A stretch of 60,415 nucleotides of DNA from the NCBI GenBank assembly GCA_903907985.1, contig CAIVQG010000055.1, positions 66,725 to 127,139 of the forward strand, given 5' to 3'. Position 1 is the first letter of the stretch. Every line of letters starts with the position of its first letter. Source of the stretch: an uncultured delta proteobacterium. GTDB taxonomy: Bacteria; Desulfobacterota; Syntrophia; Syntrophales; Smithellaceae. Shown one piece after another: positions 1 to 8,528 of the stretch. Made by a program: the position numbers and the translations under genes. The notes beneath the pieces are model-generated. The model ran no database searches and had not been told where the DNA came from. It worked only from the letters and a program-made list of their open reading frames with translations.

Positions 1-665
1 TCCAATCTCGTATAGATTCCAGCCAGAATTTTGCGCACACCTGTATCTTGTCTGTTGAGAGCAATTGCTTTTTTCAGATATTCGATTTGTGTTTTAACAT
101 TTGTTGTATCCTTAGCAAAGCGCAACCAGTCTTGCGGGGTAATAACAACCCTCATCGGAATCGCGGCCAATACCTCATTGCGGTAATTAATGCGGATGGA
201 ATAATCGGATACCGTACCGCCACCCTGGCTCATGATACCCTTCTCCATTATTCGATTTACCAGATCAATCCCGCGCATCAACACTCCCAGATCATTGGCA
301 CCCTTACCCAGACCTTCAATGCTGACGGTTATATTGTTTCCCTTGATATCGTCGCTGGCAACTGACTTCACCACAAATTCATCCCGGTATGTCACTTCCA
401 GAGATTCATTGGCGCGAACAAGAATATCTTTGCCGTTTTTTTCCATTTCCAGATAATAAAAATGGGGCTGTCTTTGCAGCAGATAATAGGAAATGGTGTT
501 TTTTATGCGGCTGGAGTTAAAAGCTATCGCTTCAATCGCTTGCGGGCGAATGAAGTATAATAATACAAAAATTGCCATTATAACGGCCACTGCAGCCGGA
601 ATTAACCATATTTTCAGCAAGTTTCTTTTATTTTGTCTGTTGTTGTCTATGTTATCCTCTGCCAT
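1..665 (-). CDS. Membrane-anchored protein of unknown function, C-terminus beyond window
   Basis: The reading frame is open from an ATG at 663-665 to the left edge, so about 221 N-terminal residues are visible. A strong GAGGAG ribosome site lies just upstream. Residues about 20-40 form one hydrophobic membrane segment after a short, polar, Asn-rich cytoplasmic tail, suggesting an N-terminal anchor. The last visible stretch (AIALNRQDTGVRKILAGIYT) resembles a TPR helix pair, so repeats may follow outside the window. I do not recognise the family. It follows xerD on the same strand, separated by a hairpin. Base and codon use look like the neighbours. Confidence 0.7.
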   Translation of the reverse strand, partial: MAEDNIDNNRQNKRNLLKIWLIPAAVAVIMAIFVLLYFIRPQAIEAIAFNSSRIKNTISYYLLQRQPHFYYLEMEKNGKDILVRANESLEVTYRDEFVVKSVASDDIKGNNITVSIEGLGKGANDLGVLMRGIDLVNRIMEKGIMSQGGGTVSDYSIRINYRNEVLAAIPMRVVITPQDWLRFAKDTTNVKTQIEYLKKAIALNRQDTGVRKILAGIYTRL

Positions 666-725
666 CTGCTCCTCAATTACGCCGTTGTTCAACAACTATA
701 ACTCTGTAATATCGTAACCGGCATA

Positions 726-762
726 AGGGGCCGTAACGAAATGGTTATTCGTAACGGCCCCT
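726..762 (-). terminator. Strong hairpin between xerD and the left-edge gene
   Basis: A perfect 15-bp inverted repeat (AGGGGCCGTAACGAA and its complement) with a 7-base loop lies 30 bases after the xerD stop. No T-tract follows on either strand, so it may be a weak or Rho-assisted terminator, or an mRNA-stabilising hairpin. Confidence 0.5.
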
Positions 763-791
763 AAATAAACCTGTATTCAGCCGCTCTATTT

Positions 792-1679
792 TCAACCACG
801 TGGATGGTATTTTTGATGAATTTCCTTTAATCTCTCCCGGGTGATATGAGTATATATTTGCGTTGTGGATATATCAGCATGCCCCAGCATTACCTGAACT
901 GTCCGCAAATCGGCTCCGCCTTCCAGAAGATGGGAAGCAAACGAATGACGAAAAGTATGGGGATGAACTTTCTTGTGCAATCCTGATTTTTTAGCATACC
1001 CGACGACCATTTTCCAAAACCCCTGGCGGGTGAATTTCCCTCCGAAACGATTGAGAAATAAAACATCGGTACTTTTGCCCTGCATTAACTGCGGCCGGGA
1101 CTGTTCCACATAAAGCTTCGTACAATCATAAGCTGTTTTGCCGATCGGAACAATTCGTTCCTTATTGCCCTTCCCCATAACAACCAGAAAACCAACTTGC
1201 CAGTTAATGCTATTCATTGTCAACCCGATTAATTCCGAAACACGAATTCCCGTAGCATACAGCAGCTCCAGCATCGCACTATTACGCAGGGTTGCCGCGG
1301 TTTCCACCCCCGGTTGGGCTAAAATGAGATTCATCTCTTCTTTGCTGATTGTATCCGGCAGACGCATCCATACTTTAGCCAGTTCAATATTAGCCAGTGG
1401 CGTCTGTTCGACTATCTTTTCGTGTAAAAGATACTTATAAAAGCCCCGTATGGCAGCCAGTGACCTGTTCATCGAATTGGCCGAAAGCCCTTCATCTTTA
1501 ATTCGCACCAGATATTCAATAACAACTTCCGGCACAACCTGTCGTGCATCCGTAAATCCTTTTTCCCGAGCAATTAACGCAAAGCGACGCAAATCACGTC
1601 CATAAGCTTCCAGCGTATTCTGGGCAACACCACGTTCAATTAACAGATAATTTAAATATTTCTCCAATAATTCCTGCAT
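792..1679 (-). CDS. xerD: Site-specific tyrosine recombinase XerD/XerC
   Basis: This 295-residue protein has the usual length and layout of Xer recombinases, which resolve chromosome dimers at dif. The N-terminal SAM-like core-binding domain (about 1-90) is followed by the catalytic domain. Visible catalytic motifs are the first Arg in ATGIRVSEL (about residue 145), HTFRHSFASHLLEGG (His-x-x-Arg, about 242), LGHADISTTQIY with the second His and the nucleophilic Tyr near 276. All five catalytic positions appear present. It is a housekeeping protein here: there are no phage or integron neighbours. Distinguishing XerC from XerD needs a tree; the sequence around the active Tyr looks closer to XerD. 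Confidence 0.9.
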   Translation of the reverse strand: MQELLEKYLNYLLIERGVAQNTLEAYGRDLRRFALIAREKGFTDARQVVPEVVIEYLVRIKDEGLSANSMNRSLAAIRGFYKYLLHEKIVEQTPLANIELAKVWMRLPDTISKEEMNLILAQPGVETAATLRNSAMLELLYATGIRVSELIGLTMNSINWQVGFLVVMGKGNKERIVPIGKTAYDCTKLYVEQSRPQLMQGKSTDVLFLNRFGGKFTRQGFWKMVVGYAKKSGLHKKVHPHTFRHSFASHLLEGGADLRTVQVMLGHADISTTQIYTHITRERLKEIHQKYHPRG

Positions 1680-1791
1680 AATACTTTTTAACGCAAATAT
1701 GAAGGCGTTGCAAAGTTTTTTTATTGACTTATTATGCGATCTCGTAAAATAATGGTCCCTAATAATTAATGAGATAGCCGAGGAGCAGCAA

Positions 1792-2238
1792 ATGAAAAAA
1801 ATTATTATCGCCTCTGATCACGGTGCTATTTTTCTAAAAAGTCAAATTATAACTTTTTTAAAGACTAAAAATTGTGAGATCAAAGATATGGGCGTTGATA
1901 GTGAAGATTCTGTGGACTATCCCGATATTGCTGCAGACGCCTGCCGGGAATTTAATCTCGGTGGTTATGATTTTGGAATTTTACTTTGCGGTACGGGAAT
2001 CGGCATGTCGCTGGCTGCCAATAAAATTAAAGGCATCCGCTGTGCGGTAGTACACGACCTTTTTACCGCGGAAATGGCCAAAGCCCATAATAATGCCAAT
2101 TTCCTGGCTTTCGGCGGCCGGGTTAAATACTCTGCTCCGGTCACCGGCATGATCGATATTTTCATGAATGCAAGTTTTGGTGATGAGCGACACATCCGAA
2201 GAGTGAATAAAATAATGAAAATCGAAGACCAGTGCTGA
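1792..2238 (+). CDS. rpiB: Ribose-5-phosphate isomerase B
   Basis: A 148-residue member of the RpiB/LacAB family, interconverting ribose-5-phosphate and ribulose-5-phosphate in the non-oxidative pentose phosphate pathway. The N-terminal IASDHGA motif, the conserved Asp-Tyr-Pro-Asp stretch (about 43-46) and the loop LLCGTGIGMSLAANK with the catalytic Cys are all visible, as is the later AHNNANFLAFGGR motif. The length is normal. The ATG is preceded by GAGGAG. It is transcribed divergently from xerD. The sequence does not distinguish RpiB from allose-6-phosphate isomerase, but RpiB is the default in this setting. Confidence 0.93.
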   Translation: MKKIIIASDHGAIFLKSQIITFLKTKNCEIKDMGVDSEDSVDYPDIAADACREFNLGGYDFGILLCGTGIGMSLAANKIKGIRCAVVHDLFTAEMAKAHNNANFLAFGGRVKYSAPVTGMIDIFMNASFGDERHIRRVNKIMKIEDQC

Positions 2239-2360
2239 AGTGGGAACAACTGCGGAAAACGATTTGTTATTTGCCCGTTCTGGCCGGATAGGATATGGTG
2301 GCCCATCCTCTTTCGGAGTGGAGTAAAACAATAACGCTTAACAGGAGATGCTTCTAGAAG

Positions 2361-2954
2361 ATGTTCAAAATAATGAAAATAATATCGATGATTTATTTTA
2401 AAATTAGCGGCTGGAAAGTGAAAGGGGGACTGCCGGCAGGACTGAAAAAATGCGTCATGATTGCTGCCCCCCATACCAGTAATTGGGATTTTCTTTATAC
2501 CCGTCTTGCTTTTGTTATAATGGAAATTCCTGTCAAGATTACCGTTAAAAGTAGTTATATGCGCTTTCCCTTTGGTCCTTTTGCTCGAGCTCTGGGTTGT
2601 ATTGGCATTAATCGTCTTCCGAAAGAAGAAGGAGAGGAAAGGCCCAGCATGGTACAGGTGATGGCCGATCTGTTTAAAGAACACGATTATTTAGTCATGC
2701 TTGTAACACCTGAAGGCACTCGTTCTTTGCGAACCAAATGGAAAACAGGTTTTTATCATATTGCAGCGCTAGCAAATGTTCCTGTGGCATTAGGTTATTT
2801 AGATTACGCGAAGAAAGAATCAGGTGTCGGTAAAGTGGTTTATCCCAGTGGCGACATGAAAAAAGACCTTCAAGAAATTATGGCTTTTTATAAAAATATT
2901 GTACCACACACGCCAGAAAAATTTAGCATTGATTTGGATTATGACGGTTCTTAG
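2361..2954 (+). CDS. PlsC-like 1-acylglycerol-3-phosphate acyltransferase family protein
   Basis: A 197-residue acyltransferase of the PlsC/LPLAT superfamily. Motif I reads APHTSNWDF (about residues 34-42; the family block is HxxxxD) and motif III reads TPEGTRS (about 115). This short form, lacking long membrane helices, is usually called a lysophospholipid or 1-acyl-sn-glycerol-3-phosphate acyltransferase and would act at the inner membrane surface. It lies 120 bases after rpiB, probably in its own small transcript. A perfect palindrome follows the stop codon. The substrate cannot be read from the sequence. Confidence 0.85.
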   Translation: MFKIMKIISMIYFKISGWKVKGGLPAGLKKCVMIAAPHTSNWDFLYTRLAFVIMEIPVKITVKSSYMRFPFGPFARALGCIGINRLPKEEGEERPSMVQVMADLFKEHDYLVMLVTPEGTRSLRTKWKTGFYHIAALANVPVALGYLDYAKKESGVGKVVYPSGDMKKDLQEIMAFYKNIVPHTPEKFSIDLDYDGS

Positions 2955-3017
2955 TTCTGCCCTCAAATAAGGGGCTTCGCTTATTGCCCAGTTTATGGAG
3001 AAGAGCAGCCATTATTT

Positions 3018-3057
3018 AAATTTGGAGAGACGTTGCCGGCAACGTCTCTCCAAATTT
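3018..3057. terminator. Perfect 40-bp palindrome between convergent genes
   Basis: Positions 3018-3037 are the exact reverse complement of 3038-3057, with no central spacer. The core is GGAGAGACGTTGCC and its complement around a GCCGGC centre, flanked by AAATTT on both sides. It lies between the convergent acyltransferase and hcp genes, so a bidirectional terminator is likely. Confidence 0.6.
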
Positions 3058-3086
3058 CACAATAAAGCTATCATTTTGGCAGCTAT

Positions 3087-4730
3087 TCATCCCAGAATGG
3101 TTTTTAAATCTTCATCCGGTGTCGTAATCGGCTTGATTGCAAAATTCTTGACCAGCACATCCAATACATTTGGTGTAATAAATGCCGGCAGGCTTGGCCC
3201 CAGGCGAATATCCTTAATGCCCAGATAAAGCAGTGTCAGCAAAATCGCCACTGCTTTTTGCTCATACCAAGATAAAATCATCGAAAGCGGCAATTCGTTA
3301 ACTCCCACATTAAAAGCTTTGGACAAAGCTAAAGCAATCTGGATGGCGGAATAGGCATCGTTGCACTGTCCGATATCCAGCAGACGGGGAATTCCTCCGA
3401 TATCACCCAGCTCCTTATCAAAGAAACGGAACTTTCCGCATGCCAGCGTCATGATAATGGTATCTTTCGGCGCTTTTTCCACAAATTCCGTATAATAATT
3501 CCGGCCGGGTTTAGCTCCGTCACAACCGGCAACCAGGAAAAAATGCCGGATGGCCCTACCCTGCACCGCCTCGATTATTTTATCAGCAACAGACAAAACC
3601 GCATTGCGGGCAAACCCGACCGTAACCTGACGCCCGTCCGTATCGGCAGCAAAGCCCGAAAGCTCCAATGCTTTTTTAATAACCTGTTCATAATTATGAT
3701 CGGCGATATGCTCAACACCAGGCCAGCCGACCAGTCCACAAGTAAAGATATTGGCCTGATAAGCATCACGAGGCCGTTGAATGCAGTTGGTGGTCATAAG
3801 AATCGCACCGGGAAATTCGGCAAACTCTTTGGCCTGATTCTGCCAGGCCGTTCCATAGTGGCCATAGAAGTGCGGATACTTCTTCAGTTCCGGATAACCG
3901 TGTGCCGGCAACATCTCGCCATGTGTATAGATATTTATTCCCTTGCCCGCGGTTTGCTTCAGGAGTTCCGACAAATCTTTCAGGTCATGGCCGGAAATGA
4001 GAATAGCCTTACCTTTTTTAGCGCCTAGCGGCACTTTGGTAGGTACCGGATGACCGTAAGTTGTGGTGTTTCCCGCATCCAGAAGTTCCATGGTGCGCAA
4101 ATTGATTTTGCCGCATTTTAAAACCAGAGCAAGCCATTCATCCAGACTCAGATCAGTGCGCGACATTGCGGCCAGGGCCTCGTGGATAAACGCATATACT
4201 TTCTCATCTTCCTGTCCCAGAATTTGCGCATGATCAGCATAGGCGGCTACACCTTTTACTCCGAAAAGAAGCGTGTGCTGCAAGGACAATATATCCGGAT
4301 TGATGGAATCATCTGATTTGAGACTGACGCTTTTAGACTGTTTGAGTAAACCGTCTTGTGATGCTTCCGGCTGGAATTTGACTGCGCCGTCTTTTTCCTC
4401 GAGCATTACTCCCTTTTGTTTGAGCTTATCTTGCATATTCTCGCGTAACTTAACGCATTTTTCAATCATCCCGGGGAAACGTGCCGGATCGAAATCAACA
4501 TTAGTCAGCGTTGAGAATAGTGCTTTAACGGTAAACACATCTGTCTCCTGATCTATTATGCCGGCCTTCCGGCCTTCTTGAGCTACCCAGGACAGACCCG
4601 TAAGCGAGTATACCAGAACATCCTGCAGGGCGGATACTTCCGGCGGTTTGCCGCATACTCCCGAGTTATTGCATCCTTCGCCCTTTGCCGTCTGTTCACA
4701 CTGGTAACAAAACATTGCTGATTTTTCCAT
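3087..4730 (-). CDS. hcp: Hybrid-cluster protein (hydroxylamine reductase / NO detoxification)
   Basis: The protein has 547 residues, typical of the class of Hcp found in strict anaerobes. The N-terminal cysteine cluster starts with MFCYQCEQTAKGEGC and continues with a second Cys in SGVCGKPPE, giving the ligands of the [4Fe-4S] cluster. Ligands of the hybrid Fe-S-O cluster are seen in ISGHDL (about 245), MTTNCIQRP (about 313), GCDGAKPGRNYY (about 404), LACGKFRF (about 432) and IGQCNDAYSA (about 457). Hcp reduces hydroxylamine in vitro and is linked to nitric oxide protection in the cytoplasm. It is divergent from a Crp/Fnr regulator, with a palindromic operator between them. Confidence 0.95.
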   Translation of the reverse strand: MEKSAMFCYQCEQTAKGEGCNNSGVCGKPPEVSALQDVLVYSLTGLSWVAQEGRKAGIIDQETDVFTVKALFSTLTNVDFDPARFPGMIEKCVKLRENMQDKLKQKGVMLEEKDGAVKFQPEASQDGLLKQSKSVSLKSDDSINPDILSLQHTLLFGVKGVAAYADHAQILGQEDEKVYAFIHEALAAMSRTDLSLDEWLALVLKCGKINLRTMELLDAGNTTTYGHPVPTKVPLGAKKGKAILISGHDLKDLSELLKQTAGKGINIYTHGEMLPAHGYPELKKYPHFYGHYGTAWQNQAKEFAEFPGAILMTTNCIQRPRDAYQANIFTCGLVGWPGVEHIADHNYEQVIKKALELSGFAADTDGRQVTVGFARNAVLSVADKIIEAVQGRAIRHFFLVAGCDGAKPGRNYYTEFVEKAPKDTIIMTLACGKFRFFDKELGDIGGIPRLLDIGQCNDAYSAIQIALALSKAFNVGVNELPLSMILSWYEQKAVAILLTLLYLGIKDIRLGPSLPAFITPNVLDVLVKNFAIKPITTPDEDLKTILG

Positions 4731-4807
4731 TTACTCTCTCCCTTTTCTATTTTATATTTTTATAATCTCTTTTGTCGGCAATATAAACGATTGCTGCCTG
4801 TTGCGCC

Positions 4808-4821
4808 TTGACTTAAGTCAA
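4808..4821. promoter_or_regulatory. Perfect 14-bp palindromic operator, likely HcpR/Crp-Fnr site
   Basis: TTGACTTAAGTCAA is a perfect dyad lying between divergent hcp (start 4730) and the regulator gene (start 4859). It resembles Crp/Fnr-type half-sites and the kind of site attributed to HcpR regulators of hcp in Desulfobacterota. The position suits control of both genes, though binding is inferred. Confidence 0.75.
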
Positions 4822-4858
4822 ACTTCAATGATATTTCTTTTTCCCAGGTGGTATTTTC

Positions 4859-5545
4859 ATGAATATAACTTCAATAATTGCCGCGATCCCTTTGTTTGAA
4901 GGCTTGACGCAACAGCAGTGCGAAAGCCTGGGCGCCATAGCAGTACGCCGGAATTATTCGCGGCAACAAAGCTTATTTTCCGAAGGCGATGAGAGCAACG
5001 GTTTTTATATCATTCTTACCGGCAAAGTAAAAATTTTTAAACTCTCGCCCGAAGGCAAAGAACAAATTCTGCACATCATGGGACCGGGTGAACCCTTCGG
5101 AGAAGCCGCTGTTTTTGCCGGCGAGCATTTCCCGGCTTCCGCCCGGACCCTGGCCGAAAGCAAAGTATTATTCTTTCCCCGCCTGTCTTTTGTGGCGTTA
5201 ATTACTAAAAACCCGTCGCTTTCTTTAAATATGCTGGCTTTTCTCTCCCGCCGCTTACGCCGACTTACCAGCCTGGTTGAAGATCTTTCCCTGAAGGAAG
5301 TACCTGGAAGATTTGCCGCCTATCTTCTCTATTCCGGTAAACACAAAAACGATCCTGATGTTATCGAGCTGGGTATTTCTAAAAATCAACTGGCCGGCCT
5401 TCTGGGTACAATTCCGGAGACTCTTTCCCGCATTTTAAAAAGAATGAGCCAGGAAAAATTTATTAAGGCCGGTGTGCGCCATATTCAGATTTTAGACCGG
5501 GAAGGACTTAGAGAATTGTCCGAAGGGAGAAGAAGATTATCTTGA
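4859..5545 (+). CDS. Crp/Fnr family regulator, probable HcpR
   Basis: A 228-residue transcription factor. Residues about 5-120 form a cyclic-nucleotide-like sensor domain (FSEGDESNGFYIILTGKV, then GPGEPFGEAAVF). Residues about 150-215 carry the Crp-type helix-turn-helix (LGISKNQLAGLLGTIPETLS). It lacks the N-terminal cysteine set of true Fnr, so an oxygen-sensing iron-sulfur cluster is unlikely. HcpR-type proteins are reported to sense NO or nitrite. Its divergent placement from hcp with a shared perfect palindrome supports regulation of hcp and autoregulation. The specific effector is unknown from the sequence. Confidence 0.85.
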   Translation: MNITSIIAAIPLFEGLTQQQCESLGAIAVRRNYSRQQSLFSEGDESNGFYIILTGKVKIFKLSPEGKEQILHIMGPGEPFGEAAVFAGEHFPASARTLAESKVLFFPRLSFVALITKNPSLSLNMLAFLSRRLRRLTSLVEDLSLKEVPGRFAAYLLYSGKHKNDPDVIELGISKNQLAGLLGTIPETLSRILKRMSQEKFIKAGVRHIQILDREGLRELSEGRRRLS

Positions 5546-5642
5546 TTATTCTATCCTTTATTTACAGAAACTCAGAAAAAAATATGTATATATAATTTTA
5601 TTTCAGGTACAATCATCTTAACTCAGAATATTGGCAGGCGAT

Positions 5643-6503
5643 ATGGTTGAATTACTGGACAATAAAAAAATTCGTCAAGTATTTCGTAAAGTCCAGAAAC
5701 ATCTGCTCATCGAGCAATCAATCCGGCGGTTTTCCGTCAACAAAGAAGACATCAGAAAAAAAGCCCTTACCCAGACCGACCTTTCCTTCTGTGAAAATGT
5801 CTTGGAGTTAGGCTGTGCTTTTGGTTCTTTTACCGAATCCCTGAAGGACAGATTACATCCTGCTGCAAAAATTAATGGCTTGGATATTGTCCCGGAATGC
5901 AAGCCTTTCTTTCTTACCGCCTGTAAAAATGCCGGGTACACCGGAACATTTTCTTCTGCCGGCATTAACCAAATCAAAAAATACCCGGCCCATTCTTTCG
6001 ATTTAGTTATTTGCAGCTTCGCTTTATACTTTTTTGCCCATATGATTCCTGAAATTGCCCGTATCTTGAAAAAGGAAGGCAAATTCATCACCATCACCCA
6101 TTACCAATCCAATATGAGAGAGTTAATCGGCCTGACCAGAAAAATTCTGGAGCAAAATAAATTGCTCGACCCTGAAGAGCCCCTGCCGATTGAAGTCATT
6201 GTCCGCCAATTTTCCGCAGAAAACGGTCAGGAGCTCCTGTCCGAATATTTTGGCCAGGTAATTCCCATTGATTTTAAAAACAGGCTGATTATTCAGCCGC
6301 CCGAAATTAATTTTTTTATCGAATACTTTCATTTCAAAAGCCCGTTTTTTTTAATCGGAACAAATACGGATAGTAAATTAATAGTTGACGAACTTATTCT
6401 GGAACTGCAAAAAATAGCTGCAGAGAAAAAAGTTATCACCATGTGTAAGGATGACCGTATTTTTATTTGCTCTCAGCCATTAATAACTAAGGAGCAGGCA
6501 TGA
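5643..6503 (+). CDS. Class I SAM-dependent methyltransferase
   Basis: About 286 residues if translation starts at the ATG at 5643; a TTG at 5631 is an alternative, and neither has a strong ribosome site. The Rossmann motif I reads VLELGCAFGSFTE (about residue 54), with the acidic motif II in INGLDIVPE and motif IV in FDLVICSFALYFF. This is the pattern of class I methyltransferases of the type-11/25 group acting on small molecules. The substrate cannot be named. It overlaps the following Nudix gene by four bases (ATGA), so the two are probably translated together. Confidence 0.75.
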   Translation: MVELLDNKKIRQVFRKVQKHLLIEQSIRRFSVNKEDIRKKALTQTDLSFCENVLELGCAFGSFTESLKDRLHPAAKINGLDIVPECKPFFLTACKNAGYTGTFSSAGINQIKKYPAHSFDLVICSFALYFFAHMIPEIARILKKEGKFITITHYQSNMRELIGLTRKILEQNKLLDPEEPLPIEVIVRQFSAENGQELLSEYFGQVIPIDFKNRLIIQPPEINFFIEYFHFKSPFFLIGTNTDSKLIVDELILELQKIAAEKKVITMCKDDRIFICSQPLITKEQA

Positions 6504-7498
6504 AAAAGCAACGCCATTTTTGCATATATTGCAGTGATGCCCTGATCAAAAAATCAGAAGATAATGTCCTGAGAGATTTTTGCCCTTCCTGCAAATCTTA
6601 CTTTTATGACAATCCCCTGCCCGTGGTTGCCACTGTTCTTGATTCTTCACGTAATATTCTGTTAGTCAAGCGCGACCGGCAACCTTTCAAAGGGCGTTGG
6701 TGTTTGCCGACCGGCTTTGCTGAGGCCGGCGAAAGCATTGAAGATGCAGCTCTGCGCGAACTGGAAGAAGAAACCGGTATTAAAGGCAAAATACTCCGTC
6801 TGCTGGATGTTGATTCCTACAAAAGCCGCTTTTACGGTGATTTGCTTTTCCTGACCTTTGTTGTGGAACAAACCGGCGGAAAACTAGCAGCAGGTGATGA
6901 TAGCGCTAAAGCCGAATTTTGCCCGGTGGGGCAAATACCGCATTTAGCTTTCCCGCCGAACCGTCGGGCGCTTACTGCTTATCTAAAAAGCAAAAGAGAT
7001 TATTGGGCAATTATGGATTCCATCGAGCATGCCGATAAGAATTCGCTAAAGCCGGTTGTGGAGAAAAATGCTTTAACCCGGCGTTTAGTCAATATTATTG
7101 TGAAGAACAAAGAAGACATTATTTACAGTTGGATAGAAGATGTAGCCAACAGCAATTCTACTAACGAATACCACAAATATGACCGTAAAAAGTTGTTTAA
7201 TATTTGCGATAGAATCATTTCTCAAATCATTCTCTGGCTGGGAGGTTTGTATGACATCAATCACCTGAAAAATTTTCATATAAAACTGGGCCGGGAAAGA
7301 AGAAAAGAAGGTTTCAAGCTCAGTGAAACGCTCAGCGCGCTCAGCCTTATCCGCAAACATATTTGGGGAATAGGCATCCATCAGGACGGCTGGCGCAAAA
7401 GCATTGACCTTTACATGACCTTTGAAATGCAACGCCGTATGACTATCTTTTTTGATCTGGCAACATTTTACCTGACCCAAGGGTATGAAGAAGGATAA
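6500..7498 (+). CDS. Nudix hydrolase fused to an RsbRD-like sensory domain
   Basis: A 332-residue three-part protein. Residues 1-40 hold a zinc ribbon (FCIYCSDA and FCPSCKSY) as in NudC-type enzymes. Residues about 40-165 form a Nudix domain whose signature GFAEAGESIEDAALRELEEE fits Gx5Ex7REUxEExGU. Residues about 190-332 resemble the N-terminal domain of RsbRD-type stressosome proteins, with a WL-G-YD segment, a LGRERRKEGFKLSETLSALS block and a final helix. Nudix enzymes hydrolyse nucleoside diphosphate derivatives such as NADH or ADP-ribose; the tail probably senses a signal or binds a partner. The start ATG overlaps the methyltransferase stop. Confidence 0.8.
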   Translation: MKKQRHFCIYCSDALIKKSEDNVLRDFCPSCKSYFYDNPLPVVATVLDSSRNILLVKRDRQPFKGRWCLPTGFAEAGESIEDAALRELEEETGIKGKILRLLDVDSYKSRFYGDLLFLTFVVEQTGGKLAAGDDSAKAEFCPVGQIPHLAFPPNRRALTAYLKSKRDYWAIMDSIEHADKNSLKPVVEKNALTRRLVNIIVKNKEDIIYSWIEDVANSNSTNEYHKYDRKKLFNICDRIISQIILWLGGLYDINHLKNFHIKLGRERRKEGFKLSETLSALSLIRKHIWGIGIHQDGWRKSIDLYMTFEMQRRMTIFFDLATFYLTQGYEEG

Positions 7499-7695
7499 TG
7501 AAGCAGATAAAGGAAACAGCTTCTTTTGCCTGCCCTAAGGAATGTCTAAAAATCATTAATTTACAATCATCAAAGGGAATAACTTGATCGGGTCTTATAT
7601 TTTTAATTTTCGGAGAACGTAACATCCTCAAAGCCGCACATTCAATTCATTCTGCGCTATATTAACAAACCCTCTCCAGAAAATATTTCATTTTT

Positions 7696-8202
7696 TTATA
7701 TTTGTTCCAGTGCTGCTACTTCATCCGCATTCATTACACGATCTATATCCAGGAGAATTTTTATGGCTGCACCGGCCTTGGCCATCCCTAAAATGAAATC
7801 TGTATTTAAACGGGTACCGAAATTCGGTGTCTCTTCGATATCAGCCCCTTTAATATTGAGTACTTCAGAAACAGAATCAACCAGAATGCCAATTAATATA
7901 TGTCCTGCATCTTTCGATACTTCAATGACGATGATACAAGTGCGTTCCGTATATTCCATCGGAGGCATCCCGAATTTCAGTCTTAAATCAATAACCGGTA
8001 TTACCTTACCACGTAGATTAATTACACCTTTGACATGAGACGGTGTCTGCGGAATAGGCGTAATGGTAATTATTCCAATAATTTCCTTTACTTTTAATAT
8101 GCCAATCCCGTATTCTTCCCCGTCCAGTGTAAATGTTAAGTACTTACCTTCTCTTGTATTTGTTTTTTCATCACGTAAGTCATCTGCAGCTGTTGTTTTC
8201 AT
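7696..8202 (-). CDS. cheW: CheW-like chemotaxis coupling protein
   Basis: A 168-residue single-domain CheW protein. The family features are the FTLDGEEYGIGILKVKEII start of the beta fold, the GVINLRGKVIPVIDLRLKFG core (about residues 62-81) and the IGILVDSVSEVLNI segment (about 107). CheW links chemoreceptors to the kinase CheA at the inner membrane. No other chemotaxis genes are adjacent, so its receptor array must be encoded elsewhere. It has its own upstream region; a GGAG-like ribosome site precedes the ATG at 8202. Confidence 0.9.
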   Translation of the reverse strand: MKTTAADDLRDEKTNTREGKYLTFTLDGEEYGIGILKVKEIIGIITITPIPQTPSHVKGVINLRGKVIPVIDLRLKFGMPPMEYTERTCIIVIEVSKDAGHILIGILVDSVSEVLNIKGADIEETPNFGTRLNTDFILGMAKAGAAIKILLDIDRVMNADEVAALEQI

Positions 8203-8361
8203 TGATCTCCATCCTCTTTAGAGTAATAATTTAAAGAAATTACTTTCAGACAATACAGGCATAGTGCGCACTTAAAACATATACAATACATATTTTGTTA
8301 TTTCAATTTAATACAACAGCCTATTAGAATAATTAAGGCTTCAGCGGTTAGATTATTTGAG

Positions 8362-8401
8362 TTGACTTGCCACAGTGCTTTTCCTATACTGACGGTCAGT
8401 A
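8362..8401 (+). promoter_or_regulatory. Sigma70-like promoter overlapping a TetR-like palindrome
   Basis: TTGACT (8362-8367) and TATACT (8385-8390) are separated by exactly 17 bases. The perfect 15-base dyad TACTGACGGTCAGTA (8387-8401) overlaps the -10 box and the expected start site, as for a repressor operator. The only sequence downstream is a decayed gene remnant, so this looks like an orphaned promoter. Confidence 0.55.
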
Positions 8402-8413
8402 AAAAAGAAATCT

Positions 8414-8524
8414 CTAATCAACGTACTGCGCTACCTGATGATATTTCTTCGATTTAATATTTTGAGCAATAAAATCCGATATTTTGTTTACGATCTGGTC
8501 AGGTAATAAGCTGGAAGAAAGCAT
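8414..8524 (-). pseudogene. Short protein-like tail, probable gene remnant
   Basis: The minus strand encodes a short open stretch ending in KSKKYHQVAQYVD before a stop at 8414. Its amino-acid composition looks like a genuine protein C-terminus (about 36 residues from an ATG at 8524), but no ribosome site or family is recognisable. It abuts the ferredoxin-like fragment that starts at 8529 on the other strand. I read both as scars of rearrangement. Confidence 0.25.
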
Positions 8525-8528
8525 TTGA

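Noticed and set aside
48-365. A plus-strand ORF near the left edge.
   Set aside because: The minus strand here has a continuous frame with a start, ribosome site and a membrane segment, so the plus-strand frame is a shadow.
792-1679. Integrase of a mobile island at the left edge.
   Set aside because: The protein has the XerD/XerC pattern, with no attachment site, tRNA or phage genes nearby.
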